Source: WVYX01 sp039586815 (GTDB taxonomy: Bacteria; Gemmatimonadota; Gemmatimonadetes; Gemmatimonadales; GWC2-71-9). Taken from it: a stretch of DNA of 64,000 nucleotides. This document shows, in pieces, positions 41,976 to 54,044 of this stretch (position 1 is the first letter of the stretch; the number at the start of each line of letters is the position of its first letter). The position numbers and the translations under genes are program-made. The stretch spans positions 42,519 to 106,518 of the forward strand of contig JBDHJR010000005.1 of the NCBI GenBank assembly GCA_039586815.1, written 5' to 3'. A model generated the notes under the pieces. That model was not told the DNA's origin and did not search any database. It worked only from the letters and a program-made list of their open reading frames with translations.

Positions 41976-43496
41976 ATGGCGCTGATTCTAGATGGGACGG
42001 GACTGACGGTCGAGCGGGTCGTCGAGGTGGCGCGGGGTGGCGCGCAGGTCGAGTTGGCGCCGGAGGCCGAACGGCGCATCCGGGACTGCCGTGCGATGCT
42101 GGAGCGCAAGCTCGCGGCGGGCGAGGTCGTGTACGGCATCAACACGGGGATCGGCGAGTTCTCCGAGACCGCGCTGAGCGACGACGAAGTCAAGGACTTC
42201 CAGCGGTACCTCATCTACAATCACGCAGCCGGCATCGGAGATCCCGCACCGGCGGAGTACGTGCGGGCGGCCATGCTCTCGCGCATCAACGTACACGCCA
42301 AGGGACGCTCGGGCCTGCGCCTCGAGGTGACGCGGCTGATGGCGGAGATGCTCAACCGGGGCGTGACTCCGTACGTCTGCCAGAAGGGCTCCGTCGGGGC
42401 GTCCGGCGACCTGGCTCCCATGTCGCAAATCGCGCTCGTCGTGATGGGCGAGGGGCAGGCGTGGTACGACGGCGAGCTGCTGTCCGGTGCCGACGCCATG
42501 CAGCGCGCGGGGCTCGAGCCGGAGGTGCTCCAAGCGCGTGACGGCTTGGGCATCATCAACGGCTCCAACGTGCTGAACGGGATGAATGCGCTTCACCTGT
42601 TCGACGGCAACCGCTGGCTCAAGCAGGCGGAGATCGCGGCGGCCATGACGCTGGAGGCGCTCAACGCCAACATGAAGCCGTACGACGAGCGGCTGCACCA
42701 GGAGCGCGGCTTTGCCGGCGCGGTGCGCAGCGCCCGAGCCATCATGAAGTGCATCGAGGGAAGCGACGTGCTGAAGTCGGGCCGCAAGCGGGTGCAGGAC
42801 GCCTACTCGATGCGCAGCACGCCGCAGGTGATAGGCGCGGCGCACGACGCGGTGGGGTACGCCCGGAGCCAGGTCGAGATCGAGCTCAACGGCGTGGGTG
42901 ACAATCCCATCTTCCTCGCCGATGAGGATCTGGTGCTCACGGGCGCCAACTTCCAGGGCACGCCGGTGTCGCTCCCAATGGAGCTGGTGGGCACCGCCGT
43001 CACCATGGTGTCGGTGCTCTCCGAGCGACGCCTCAACCGCTTGCTCAACCCGGCTCTCTCGGCCGGCCTGCCGGCCTTCCTCACGGAGCGCCCCGGGTTC
43101 TACAGCGGTCTCATGCTGAGCCAGTACACGGCCGGCACGCTCATCGTGGAGCAGCGGGCGCTCTCCGCGCCGGCCGCCAACCAGTCGATTCCCGCAGCGG
43201 CCGACCAGGAAGACTTCGTGAGCATGGGGATGAACACCGCGATCGCGAACCAGCAGATCCTGGAAAACGCGTACGGTGTATTGGGGATCGAGTTCATCGC
43301 GGCGGCGCAGGCGCTGGATATGCGGGGCCACAAGACCGGCAAGGGGGTTGCGGCGGCGCGTGAGGTGGTGCGCCGCCACGTGACGCATCTGGGTGAGGAC
43401 CGTCCTCTCTCCCCCGACCACAGCCGGATGGCCGAAGTGGTCGAGTCGTGCGAGATCCTGGAGGCAGTGGAGCAGGCGGTTGGGTCGCTGGAGTAA
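41976..43496 (+). CDS. Histidine ammonia-lyase-like MIO enzyme
   Basis: Aromatic amino acid lyase/aminomutase family member, 506 residues, with the self-formed MIO cofactor from Ala-Ser-Gly at 142-144 (KGSVGASGDLAPMS). Y53 (VVYGINTG) and H83 (YNHAAGIG) fall at the same numbers as in Pseudomonas histidine ammonia-lyase, and the ADQEDFVSMGMNT block corresponds to its conserved QEDHVSM. Two positions differ from standard HutH: Asn82 in place of Ser, and Phe in place of His in QED-x-VSM. So it may release ammonia from histidine to give urocanate, or use another aromatic amino acid. No hutU, hutI or hutF gene is near. The ATG at 41976 follows TTCCGAGG. Confidence 0.82.
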   Translation: MALILDGTGLTVERVVEVARGGAQVELAPEAERRIRDCRAMLERKLAAGEVVYGINTGIGEFSETALSDDEVKDFQRYLIYNHAAGIGDPAPAEYVRAAMLSRINVHAKGRSGLRLEVTRLMAEMLNRGVTPYVCQKGSVGASGDLAPMSQIALVVMGEGQAWYDGELLSGADAMQRAGLEPEVLQARDGLGIINGSNVLNGMNALHLFDGNRWLKQAEIAAAMTLEALNANMKPYDERLHQERGFAGAVRSARAIMKCIEGSDVLKSGRKRVQDAYSMRSTPQVIGAAHDAVGYARSQVEIELNGVGDNPIFLADEDLVLTGANFQGTPVSLPMELVGTAVTMVSVLSERRLNRLLNPALSAGLPAFLTERPGFYSGLMLSQYTAGTLIVEQRALSAPAANQSIPAAADQEDFVSMGMNTAIANQQILENAYGVLGIEFIAAAQALDMRGHKTGKGVAAAREVVRRHVTHLGEDRPLSPDHSRMAEVVESCEILEAVEQAVGSLE

Positions 43497-43514
43497 TAGG
43501 GAATAGGAGCGGAC

Positions 43515-44228
43515 ATGACGACGGTCGCAGCGCGACTCGACAGCGTCGAGAAGATCTACCGCACCGGTGACGTCGAGGTACATGCGGTGCGCGGCGTGAG
43601 TCTCGAAATCGAGAGCGGCGCGTTTCTCTCGATCGCCGGGCCATCCGGCTCGGGCAAGACGACGCTGCTCAACCTGCTGGGCGCGCTCGACACCCCGAGT
43701 GGCGGAACCGTGTGGATAGGTGAGCGCACCACCAACGGGCTGTCGTCCAGGACACTCGCCGACTTCCGCAACACGCATTTGGGGTTCGTGTTTCAGACTT
43801 TCAACCTCATCCCGGTGCTCACCGCGCGCGAGAACGTGGAGTTCCCGCTCCAGCTGCAGGGCGTTGCGGACCGGGGCGAGCGCCGCCGGCGGGTAGACGA
43901 GCTGCTGGGCGAGGTGGGATTGGACGGGCTCGCCGAGCGGCGCCCGCCGGAGTTGAGCGGCGGGCAGCAACAGCGGGTGGCGATCGCCCGGGCGCTGGTG
44001 AAGAACCCCACTCTCGTGCTCGCGGACGAGCCGACGGCGAACATCGATAGCGGCACGGCACTCGAGATCATGCGGTTGATGCAGCAGATGAACGAGAGCC
44101 GCGGCACGACGTTCGTCTTCTCCACCCACGACCCGTTGGTGATGCGCCACGCCACGCGCCTGGTGCGGTTGCAGGACGGCGAGGTGTCCTCGGACGAGAG
44201 GCAGGCTGGGGTGCGCCATGACACCTGA
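43515..44228 (+). CDS. ABC transporter ATPase, LolD type
   Basis: ATPase of 237 residues for the two following permeases. Walker A GPSGSGKTT, Q-loop FQTFNLIPVLTA, signature LSGGQQQRVAIARALVK, Walker B LVLADEPTANID and switch His in STHDPLVMRHA are all intact. LolD-type ATPases power extraction of lipoproteins from the inner membrane, or of other envelope substrates. Starts 18 bases after the lyase gene, with TAGGAG before the ATG, and overlaps the first permease by 11 bases. Confidence 0.9.
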   Translation: MTTVAARLDSVEKIYRTGDVEVHAVRGVSLEIESGAFLSIAGPSGSGKTTLLNLLGALDTPSGGTVWIGERTTNGLSSRTLADFRNTHLGFVFQTFNLIPVLTARENVEFPLQLQGVADRGERRRRVDELLGEVGLDGLAERRPPELSGGQQQRVAIARALVKNPTLVLADEPTANIDSGTALEIMRLMQQMNESRGTTFVFSTHDPLVMRHATRLVRLQDGEVSSDERQAGVRHDT

Positions 44229-45489
44229 GACCCTTCCCGGCCGGCTCGGGTGGCTCGCCACGCTGCGCCTGGCGTGGCGCAACCTGCGGCGCAATCGGCG
44301 GCGCACTTGGATCACGGCCGTCACCGTCTCGCTGGCAGTGCTGCTCCTCCAGCTGAGCATAGCCGTGACGATCGGTGTCGAGCGGCAGTCGTACGACAAC
44401 CTGATCAACTACCAGACGGCTCACGCGAAGCTCTACGCCGTGGGCTACTTCGAGAACCGGGAGGAGCTTCCGCTCGACTACACCCTGACGGACCTGCAGG
44501 AGTTGCAGGCCGCGGTGCAGCAGGTATCGGGCGTGGCTGCCACCACCCCGCGGCTCGTATTCCAGGCCAGCTTGTCCGACGGCATCGACCAGGTGGCGTG
44601 CTTCGGGACCGGCATCGAACTCGCGGGCAGCGACACCGAGGTGTTCCGCATCCCGCAGGCGATAGTGGCCGGAGAGTTCCTGCGGCCGGGCGAGGAAGGG
44701 ATGCTGCTCGGCTCCGGCCTGGCAGAACTGTTCGACGCGGAGGTGGGCGACTGGCTCACGGTGCTCACCAAGACGCGGGACGGCGCGTACGAAGCGCTCG
44801 ACCTGCCCATCGTGGGGATCGTGGGAACCGGTAACCCGGTCATCGACCGGAACACCTTCATCGTGTCCCTCGAATCGGCCCGCTACATGCTGGACCTGGA
44901 GGAGGAGGCGACGGAGGTGGCCGTGCGGTTCTCGCTGGGGGCACGTGAGATGGCTACGCTCCGCGCGCTGGTGGAGAGGGTCGAGCAACTCGGCTACGAG
45001 GTGAAGGGTTGGCGCGAGGCGGAGGCCGACTTCCTCGCGTTTGCCGCCATGAAGCGCCTGGGGAGCGTGGTGATGCTCAGCATCTTCGTGTTGCTGGCGT
45101 TGGTGGGCGTCACCAACACGGTTCTCATGGCGGCGTTCGAACGCACCCGCGAGGTCGGCATGCTGATGGCCATGGGTTTGCGTGGTGGGGGCGTGCGCAA
45201 GCTGTTCCTCACCGAGGGCGCACTCGCGGGCCTATTGGGCGGCGCGATCGGCTCACTGCTCGGGCTGGTGCTCATCGCCTACCTCGCGTCGGAGGGGATC
45301 AACATCGCCGCCCTGTACGGGGACATGGACATCGGCTATCCGGTGAAGGACCGGATGTATGCGGCGCTCGAGCCGCTCACGCTGGTGGTCGTGTGGCTGG
45401 CGACGGGGGTAGCGGCTGCGGTGGCGTCGCTATATCCCGCCGCGCGAGCGAGTCGCAGGCCGCCGGTGGAGGCGTTGCGCCATGCCTAG
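44218..45489 (+). CDS. LolC/LolE-like FtsX-type ABC permease, first
   Basis: Inner-membrane permease of 423 residues in the FtsX/LolC/MacB fold: one N-terminal helix (WITAVTVSLAVLLLQLSIAV), a large periplasmic domain (about residues 60-270), then three C-terminal helices. The coupling segment for the ATPase follows the first of these (LVGVTNTVLMAAFERTREVG), and the protein ends PAARASRRPPVEALRHA. It overlaps the ATPase gene by 11 bases and the next permease by 8 bases, so the proteins are translationally coupled. The substrate is likely a lipoprotein or other envelope lipid. Confidence 0.87.
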   Translation: MTPETLPGRLGWLATLRLAWRNLRRNRRRTWITAVTVSLAVLLLQLSIAVTIGVERQSYDNLINYQTAHAKLYAVGYFENREELPLDYTLTDLQELQAAVQQVSGVAATTPRLVFQASLSDGIDQVACFGTGIELAGSDTEVFRIPQAIVAGEFLRPGEEGMLLGSGLAELFDAEVGDWLTVLTKTRDGAYEALDLPIVGIVGTGNPVIDRNTFIVSLESARYMLDLEEEATEVAVRFSLGAREMATLRALVERVEQLGYEVKGWREAEADFLAFAAMKRLGSVVMLSIFVLLALVGVTNTVLMAAFERTREVGMLMAMGLRGGGVRKLFLTEGALAGLLGGAIGSLLGLVLIAYLASEGINIAALYGDMDIGYPVKDRMYAALEPLTLVVVWLATGVAAAVASLYPAARASRRPPVEALRHA

Positions 45490-46732
45490 GCCGAGACGGC
45501 GCATTCCGCTTCTGCGCCTGGCGTGGCGTAACACGCGGCGCCAGGTGCGCCGCACCCTGCTCACCGCGACTGCCGTGATGGTAGCCGTGGCTGCGCTGAC
45601 CTACGGTCCCGCTCACGTCGTGGGGATCATGGGCGATTTCCTCGACACGTACGCGCGCACCGAGTCCGGACACGTGCAGATCCGCCGCGACGGCTACACG
45701 GCGCGCGAACGCTTCATGCCCGTGTACCTCAACTTGCCTCGTGTGGACCAGCTTGTGGCTGCGGTGCGTGCGCACGCCGGAGTCGAGGAGGTTCTTCCCA
45801 GAATCAAGGCGCCGGTGCTGGTAGATGGCGCCGGCTCCAACCGCGGCGGACTGCTGTTGGGACTGGACCTCGAGCGTGAGACGGGATACCTGGACCCTGC
45901 GGCGATGGTCGCCGAGGGACGGCTGCCGGAGCACGGGTCGGCCGAGATCCTGGTGGGGAGGCGCTTCGCCGAGAAGCTGCAGGTGAGCGTGGGGGACACG
46001 GTCGTGCTGCTGGGGCAGACCGCGTACCGCTCGTTGGGCGGGTTGAGCGTTGTGGTGACGGGGCTGGCCGCCTCCGGCATGGCACAGTTCGACAACACGA
46101 TACTGATAGCGCCGCTGGATCAAGCACAGGAGCTGGTCGATTTGCTGGGCGGCAGCACGGAGATCCTCGTGTTCCTGGACGACCCCGAGGCCGCGCCTGC
46201 GCTCGCCCGGGTCCTGCAAGCGGAACTCGCGCCCCTCGTTCCCGGCGGAGTGGAGGCCCGGTCCTGGAGAGACCAGGGGATGCTGGCGTCCATGATGCAG
46301 GTGGCCGAGGCCGCGTTCGGCGTCATCCTCTTCATCATGCTGCTCATGGCGGCCCTCATCATCGTCAACACCATGCTGATGAGCGTGATGGAACGCACCC
46401 AGGAGTTCGGCATGCAGGCTGCGCTGGGCATGCGGCGCGGCGACATCGTGGCGCTGGTCCTGGCGGAGGGGCTCGTCATCGGCATAGTAGGTGCGGTAGC
46501 GGGCGGGGTACTGGGCACGGGCTTCGCCTTGTGGCTGGAGCGCACGGGGATCGACATAGGGAGCGCCGCGGAGGCCATCGACTTCCCGTTCCAGGGAGTC
46601 ATGTACCCCGACTGGCAGCTGCGGTTCGTGATCGCGGCGGCGGCTCTGGGGATGGTCGCTGCGGTGATCGCGGCGCTGTACCCGGCGTGGCGCGCCGCAC
46701 GTTTGACGCCTGCGGAGGCGTTGCGGGCATGA
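45482..46732 (+). CDS. LolC/LolE-like FtsX-type ABC permease, second
   Basis: Companion permease of 416 residues with the same architecture: N-terminal helix after RRTLLTATAVMVAVAALTY, a periplasmic domain, then three helices with the conserved ALIIVNTMLMSVMERTQEFG segment and the closing YPAWRAARLTPAEALRA. Two unlike permeases plus one ATPase gives a LolCDE-like arrangement. The ATG overlaps the first permease stop by 8 bases, and its own stop overlaps the LolA-like gene as ATGA. Confidence 0.87.
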   Translation: MPRPRRRIPLLRLAWRNTRRQVRRTLLTATAVMVAVAALTYGPAHVVGIMGDFLDTYARTESGHVQIRRDGYTARERFMPVYLNLPRVDQLVAAVRAHAGVEEVLPRIKAPVLVDGAGSNRGGLLLGLDLERETGYLDPAAMVAEGRLPEHGSAEILVGRRFAEKLQVSVGDTVVLLGQTAYRSLGGLSVVVTGLAASGMAQFDNTILIAPLDQAQELVDLLGGSTEILVFLDDPEAAPALARVLQAELAPLVPGGVEARSWRDQGMLASMMQVAEAAFGVILFIMLLMAALIIVNTMLMSVMERTQEFGMQAALGMRRGDIVALVLAEGLVIGIVGAVAGGVLGTGFALWLERTGIDIGSAAEAIDFPFQGVMYPDWQLRFVIAAAALGMVAAVIAALYPAWRAARLTPAEALRA

Positions 46733-47496
46733 CCGCCGCGCGGTGCTGGCGCTCAGCGGTGCTCGGAGCGGCGCTCCTCGCCGCCTTCGCCGGCTCGGCC
46801 CGCGCGCAGGTTACCGCCGAGCAGATCCTCGAGCGGGTGGACAACAACATGACCATCCGCACCGTGCATACCCGCGCCATCATGAGCATTACGTATCGTG
46901 AGGGCGACGTGCGGGACCTGGAGTTCGAGTCGTGGGCCGAGGGGGAGGAGCGGTCGTTTCTCGAGTTCACGTCGCCGCCGCGCGACGCAGGCAGCCGCTT
47001 CCTGCGGGTGGACGACAAGATGTGGATCTACCTGCCGCGCGCAGCGCGCAGCGTGCGCATCCAGGGCCGCATGCTGGAGCAGGGCCTCATGGGGAGCGAC
47101 TTCTCCTACGGCGACGCCAGCGACAACCCCAGCATGGTCGACGACTACGATGCCGAGATCGAGCGGGAAGAGCCGTTCGAGGGGCGCCCCACCTACGTGC
47201 TGTTCCTCACCGGCAAGCGCAGCGGCCTGGCCTACCCGCAGCGCCGCATCTGGGTGGACGCCGAGCGTTGGGTGCCGCTCAAAGAGGAGCGTTTCGCGCG
47301 CAGCGGCAAGCTGCTCAAGACGGCGGTACTGAGCGACGTGCGGCGGATCGAGGGACGCTGGTATCCGTTCCAGATGGACCTGGACAACGCGCTTCAGGCC
47401 GATACCCGCACCAGCCTGCGGTTTCTGGAGCTGGAGTTCGACCTGGACATACCCGAGCAGGTGTTCTCCCTGCGCAGCCTAGAGCGGGGGTCGTAG
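46729..47496 (+). CDS. Outer membrane lipoprotein-sorting protein, LolA-like
   Basis: Periplasmic protein of 255 residues with a signal peptide (LGAALLAAFAGSARAQ) and a LolA/LolB-type half-barrel fold of the COG2834 group. Blocks are TAEQILERVDNNMTIRTVH, SFLEFTSPPRDAGSRFLR, MWIYLPRAARSVRIQG and RRIWVDAERWVPLKEE. COG2834 proteins are often encoded beside FtsX-type permeases and are thought to shuttle hydrophobic cargo. It completes a four-gene envelope-transport operon (43515-47496). The start overlaps the upstream stop as ATGA; the longer reading from 46531 lies in the permease gene. Confidence 0.85.
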   Translation: MTAARCWRSAVLGAALLAAFAGSARAQVTAEQILERVDNNMTIRTVHTRAIMSITYREGDVRDLEFESWAEGEERSFLEFTSPPRDAGSRFLRVDDKMWIYLPRAARSVRIQGRMLEQGLMGSDFSYGDASDNPSMVDDYDAEIEREEPFEGRPTYVLFLTGKRSGLAYPQRRIWVDAERWVPLKEERFARSGKLLKTAVLSDVRRIEGRWYPFQMDLDNALQADTRTSLRFLELEFDLDIPEQVFSLRSLERGS

Positions 47497-47567
47497 GCCG
47501 GCCTGGCGGGTAGTCACCGCGTTCCGTATCGTACCTGAACACCCGCGACCAATCCGGAGTCCCCCTG

Positions 47568-50744
<3,177 letters not shown>

Positions 50745-50776
50745 CTCCGCGCTGCGGGGTGGGATCCATTCGAACG

Positions 50777-50799
50777 AGGCGACGCCAACGGCGTCGCCT
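50777..50799 (+). terminator. Terminator after the TPR kinase gene
   Basis: AGGCGACGCC (50777-50786) pairs with GGCGTCGCCT (50790-50799) around a 3-base loop and is followed by TT then CG. It lies 33 bases after the stop codon. Confidence 0.65.
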
Positions 50800-50922
50800 T
50801 TCGTGTGGCCGACGCCGGGGTCTCCTGAGTATTGTTCACCGCAGGCAACCGGCGCTCCCGCTGCACCCTCCGGAGCGCTGCAACACGGATGTGAAGTGTC
50901 GGGAAGGTGAGGAGAACTCCAA

Positions 50923-52266
<1,344 letters not shown>

Positions 52267-52292
52267 ACCGGTCCCGCGGTAGGAGGTAGGTA

Positions 52293-52325
52293 AGCGCCCC
52301 GCAGGGATTCTTCCTGCGGGGCGCT
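52293..52325. terminator. Bidirectional terminator between icd and the convergent small gene
   Basis: A 13-base perfect stem, AGCGCCCCGCAGG with CCTGCGGGGCGCT, closed by a 7-base loop, sits between two convergent genes. No T-run on either side, but position and strength argue for termination of both. Confidence 0.7.
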
Positions 52326-52334
52326 GTCACGACG

Positions 52335-52733
52335 TCACTCCTCGGCGTCGTCCTCCGCCGGTTCCGCCTCGCCTGCCTCGCTCTCCTCGCTGTGCATCGC
52401 CCCGCGCAGCCGTTCTATCAGCTTGTCGGCCGCTTCCAGGATGGCGAGGACCAGCTGGCGCAGCGCTTCCGGAACCGATGGTGTGTCGCCTTCGGTCTGT
52501 TTGGTGTCGGTCGGCATGAGTCCCAGAATCTCCTCGAGCTCCGCGTCGGCGCGGCTTCTCGTATCGGCGGTGTTCGGGCCGACGGTGCGCGTGCGGCGCT
52601 TGCCCTGCTCGGTCCACTGTATGCGGACCTTGCCGTTCTCGACGTAGCGCCGCCCCCCATGGGGCGGCGTGCCGAACGTGCGGGTGTACCGCGGGTCGCG
52701 TCCCTGCCGGCTCGTGGGCATGAATGTCTCCAT
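52335..52733 (-). CDS. Conserved-looking hypothetical protein, acidic tail
   Basis: A 132-residue soluble protein I cannot assign. The N-terminal half is basic and contains an SH3-like strand pattern (RRYVENGKVRIQWTEQGKRRTRTVG), a helical segment with EALRQLVLAILEAADKLIERL follows, and it ends in a very acidic tail (SEAGEAEPAEDDAEE). The ATG at 52733 has TGAGGG before it; the second ATG at 52721 has GGAGA before it and is equally good. Convergent with icd. It might bind nucleic acid or a partner through the acidic tail, but nothing in sequence proves it. Confidence 0.6.
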   Translation of the reverse strand: METFMPTSRQGRDPRYTRTFGTPPHGGRRYVENGKVRIQWTEQGKRRTRTVGPNTADTRSRADAELEEILGLMPTDTKQTEGDTPSVPEALRQLVLAILEAADKLIERLRGAMHSEESEAGEAEPAEDDAEE

Positions 52734-52764
52734 CCCTCACTACGGCCGGTCCTGTGGCGGGGAT

Positions 52765-53979
52765 TCAGCTGGAAGCGTGTGGCGTCTCGATGTGGGACGT
52801 CAGGCGAGTCCACGCCACCGTTCCCGCGCCGGCCGAGAGCCACAGCAGCAGTGTGATCAGGACCGCCGATGTGAGGCACCAGGCGCAGGTAGCCCCGATC
52901 ACGAAGGGCTCCAGGAACGTCAGGTAGATCGAGAAGACGGTGCCGACGAAGGCCGTGGCTACCAGTGCCACCGCGGCCCACTCGGCTGCGCGGCCCCGTC
53001 CCGCTCCGGCCACCAGCCACGCCGCGATGATCACGACGTAACCGATCAATCCCAGTAGGCCTACTGGCAGGATGCCGAACAGGGTGGCGTACTCGCTCTG
53101 CTGCACCGCGTTGCAGTCGCCCACCGGACCGCACACCGCCGTGGCGCCCGTGGCCTCGATGTATGTGAGATACCCCGCCACCGCGATGCCCAGCAGCGCC
53201 ACGAGCGGGATCGTGACGCTCGGTGCCCGAAGCGCCTTTCCGGCCGTGGCAAGCCGTGGCACCGCTATCACGCTGGCTACCATGAGCAGCAGCACGACCA
53301 CCGCCGTGCCGTTGCCCAGCGGGTCGCGCAAGAAGCGCTGCCCGAGCGACGAGGGCTGCTCACCGATCTGCTCGAAGGGGATGGCGACCATGGCGGTGTC
53401 GGCCGCGGGCGGTTCGGCCTCCTCCGGGGCCGGCGCCTGCTGCGCCGGCGGATCCTCGGACGCCACCGGCGCCGGCGTGAGCGGCGCCATCGCCTCGTCG
53501 AGCCCGACGATCGTGGGCCACGCGGTTCCGCCCGCCGCCAGCCCGTCCTGAATGATCTCGTGCAGCCTGCTGGGGATCTCGACCGAACCGACCAGCACCT
53601 GGTCGTTCACAATGAGGCGCGGCACGCCCAGGCGGCGGGGCTCCGTCGGGAAGCTCTCCAGCGATGCCTGGTACAGCACGCCGCCCGCCTGGCGCGACGC
53701 ATCCACCATCAGGATCTCGAGCCGGCCGTTTGTGATGAGGAACGCGAACCGCTCGAACTCGGGGGCATCCCTGTCCATCAGCACCTGCGGCGGGCCACCG
53801 TACGTATGGTAGAACGTCGGCAGATCCTGGTTTATCACCTGTTCGCAATGTTGGCAGGTGGGGGAGTAGAACATCACGGCCCGCACTTTCGCCTCCTGCG
53901 CCGCTGCCGGAGCGGCGTAGCCGCCGGTCCAGCCGGCCGCGACCAAGGCGATGACGCTTGCGATCCGCAGAGTACTCAT
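52765..53979 (-). CDS. Thioredoxin-like/vitamin K epoxide reductase (VKOR) fusion
   Basis: Disulphide-forming membrane protein, 404 residues. A signal peptide (about residues 1-28) leads into a thioredoxin-like domain with the redox pair CQHC in FYSPTCQHCEQVIN. A Pro/Ala/Glu linker (about 165-205) follows, then a VKOR domain of four to five helices with the loop cysteines in CGPVGDCNAVQQSEYA and the quinone-reactive CAWC. Bacterial VKOR takes electrons from periplasmic thioredoxin-like proteins and passes them to quinone. The usual fused arrangement has the thioredoxin at the C-terminus, so this order is reversed. It is divergent from the kinase at 54045. Confidence 0.85.
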   Translation of the reverse strand: MSTLRIASVIALVAAGWTGGYAAPAAAQEAKVRAVMFYSPTCQHCEQVINQDLPTFYHTYGGPPQVLMDRDAPEFERFAFLITNGRLEILMVDASRQAGGVLYQASLESFPTEPRRLGVPRLIVNDQVLVGSVEIPSRLHEIIQDGLAAGGTAWPTIVGLDEAMAPLTPAPVASEDPPAQQAPAPEEAEPPAADTAMVAIPFEQIGEQPSSLGQRFLRDPLGNGTAVVVLLLMVASVIAVPRLATAGKALRAPSVTIPLVALLGIAVAGYLTYIEATGATAVCGPVGDCNAVQQSEYATLFGILPVGLLGLIGYVVIIAAWLVAGAGRGRAAEWAAVALVATAFVGTVFSIYLTFLEPFVIGATCAWCLTSAVLITLLLWLSAGAGTVAWTRLTSHIETPHASS

Positions 53980-54044
53980 CCCGTCGTCAAGCTAGTCACG
54001 CGGTCTCGTGGATAGAAGTGAGGCCGCGGCGTAGGTTTGAGGCC

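Noticed and set aside
41988..44408. An 806-codon open frame on the minus strand opposite hutH-like and ABC genes
   Set aside because: It is antisense to two genes with clear motifs. Its translation is rich in Arg, His and Val with no domain, as expected for the mirror frame of GC-rich coding DNA.
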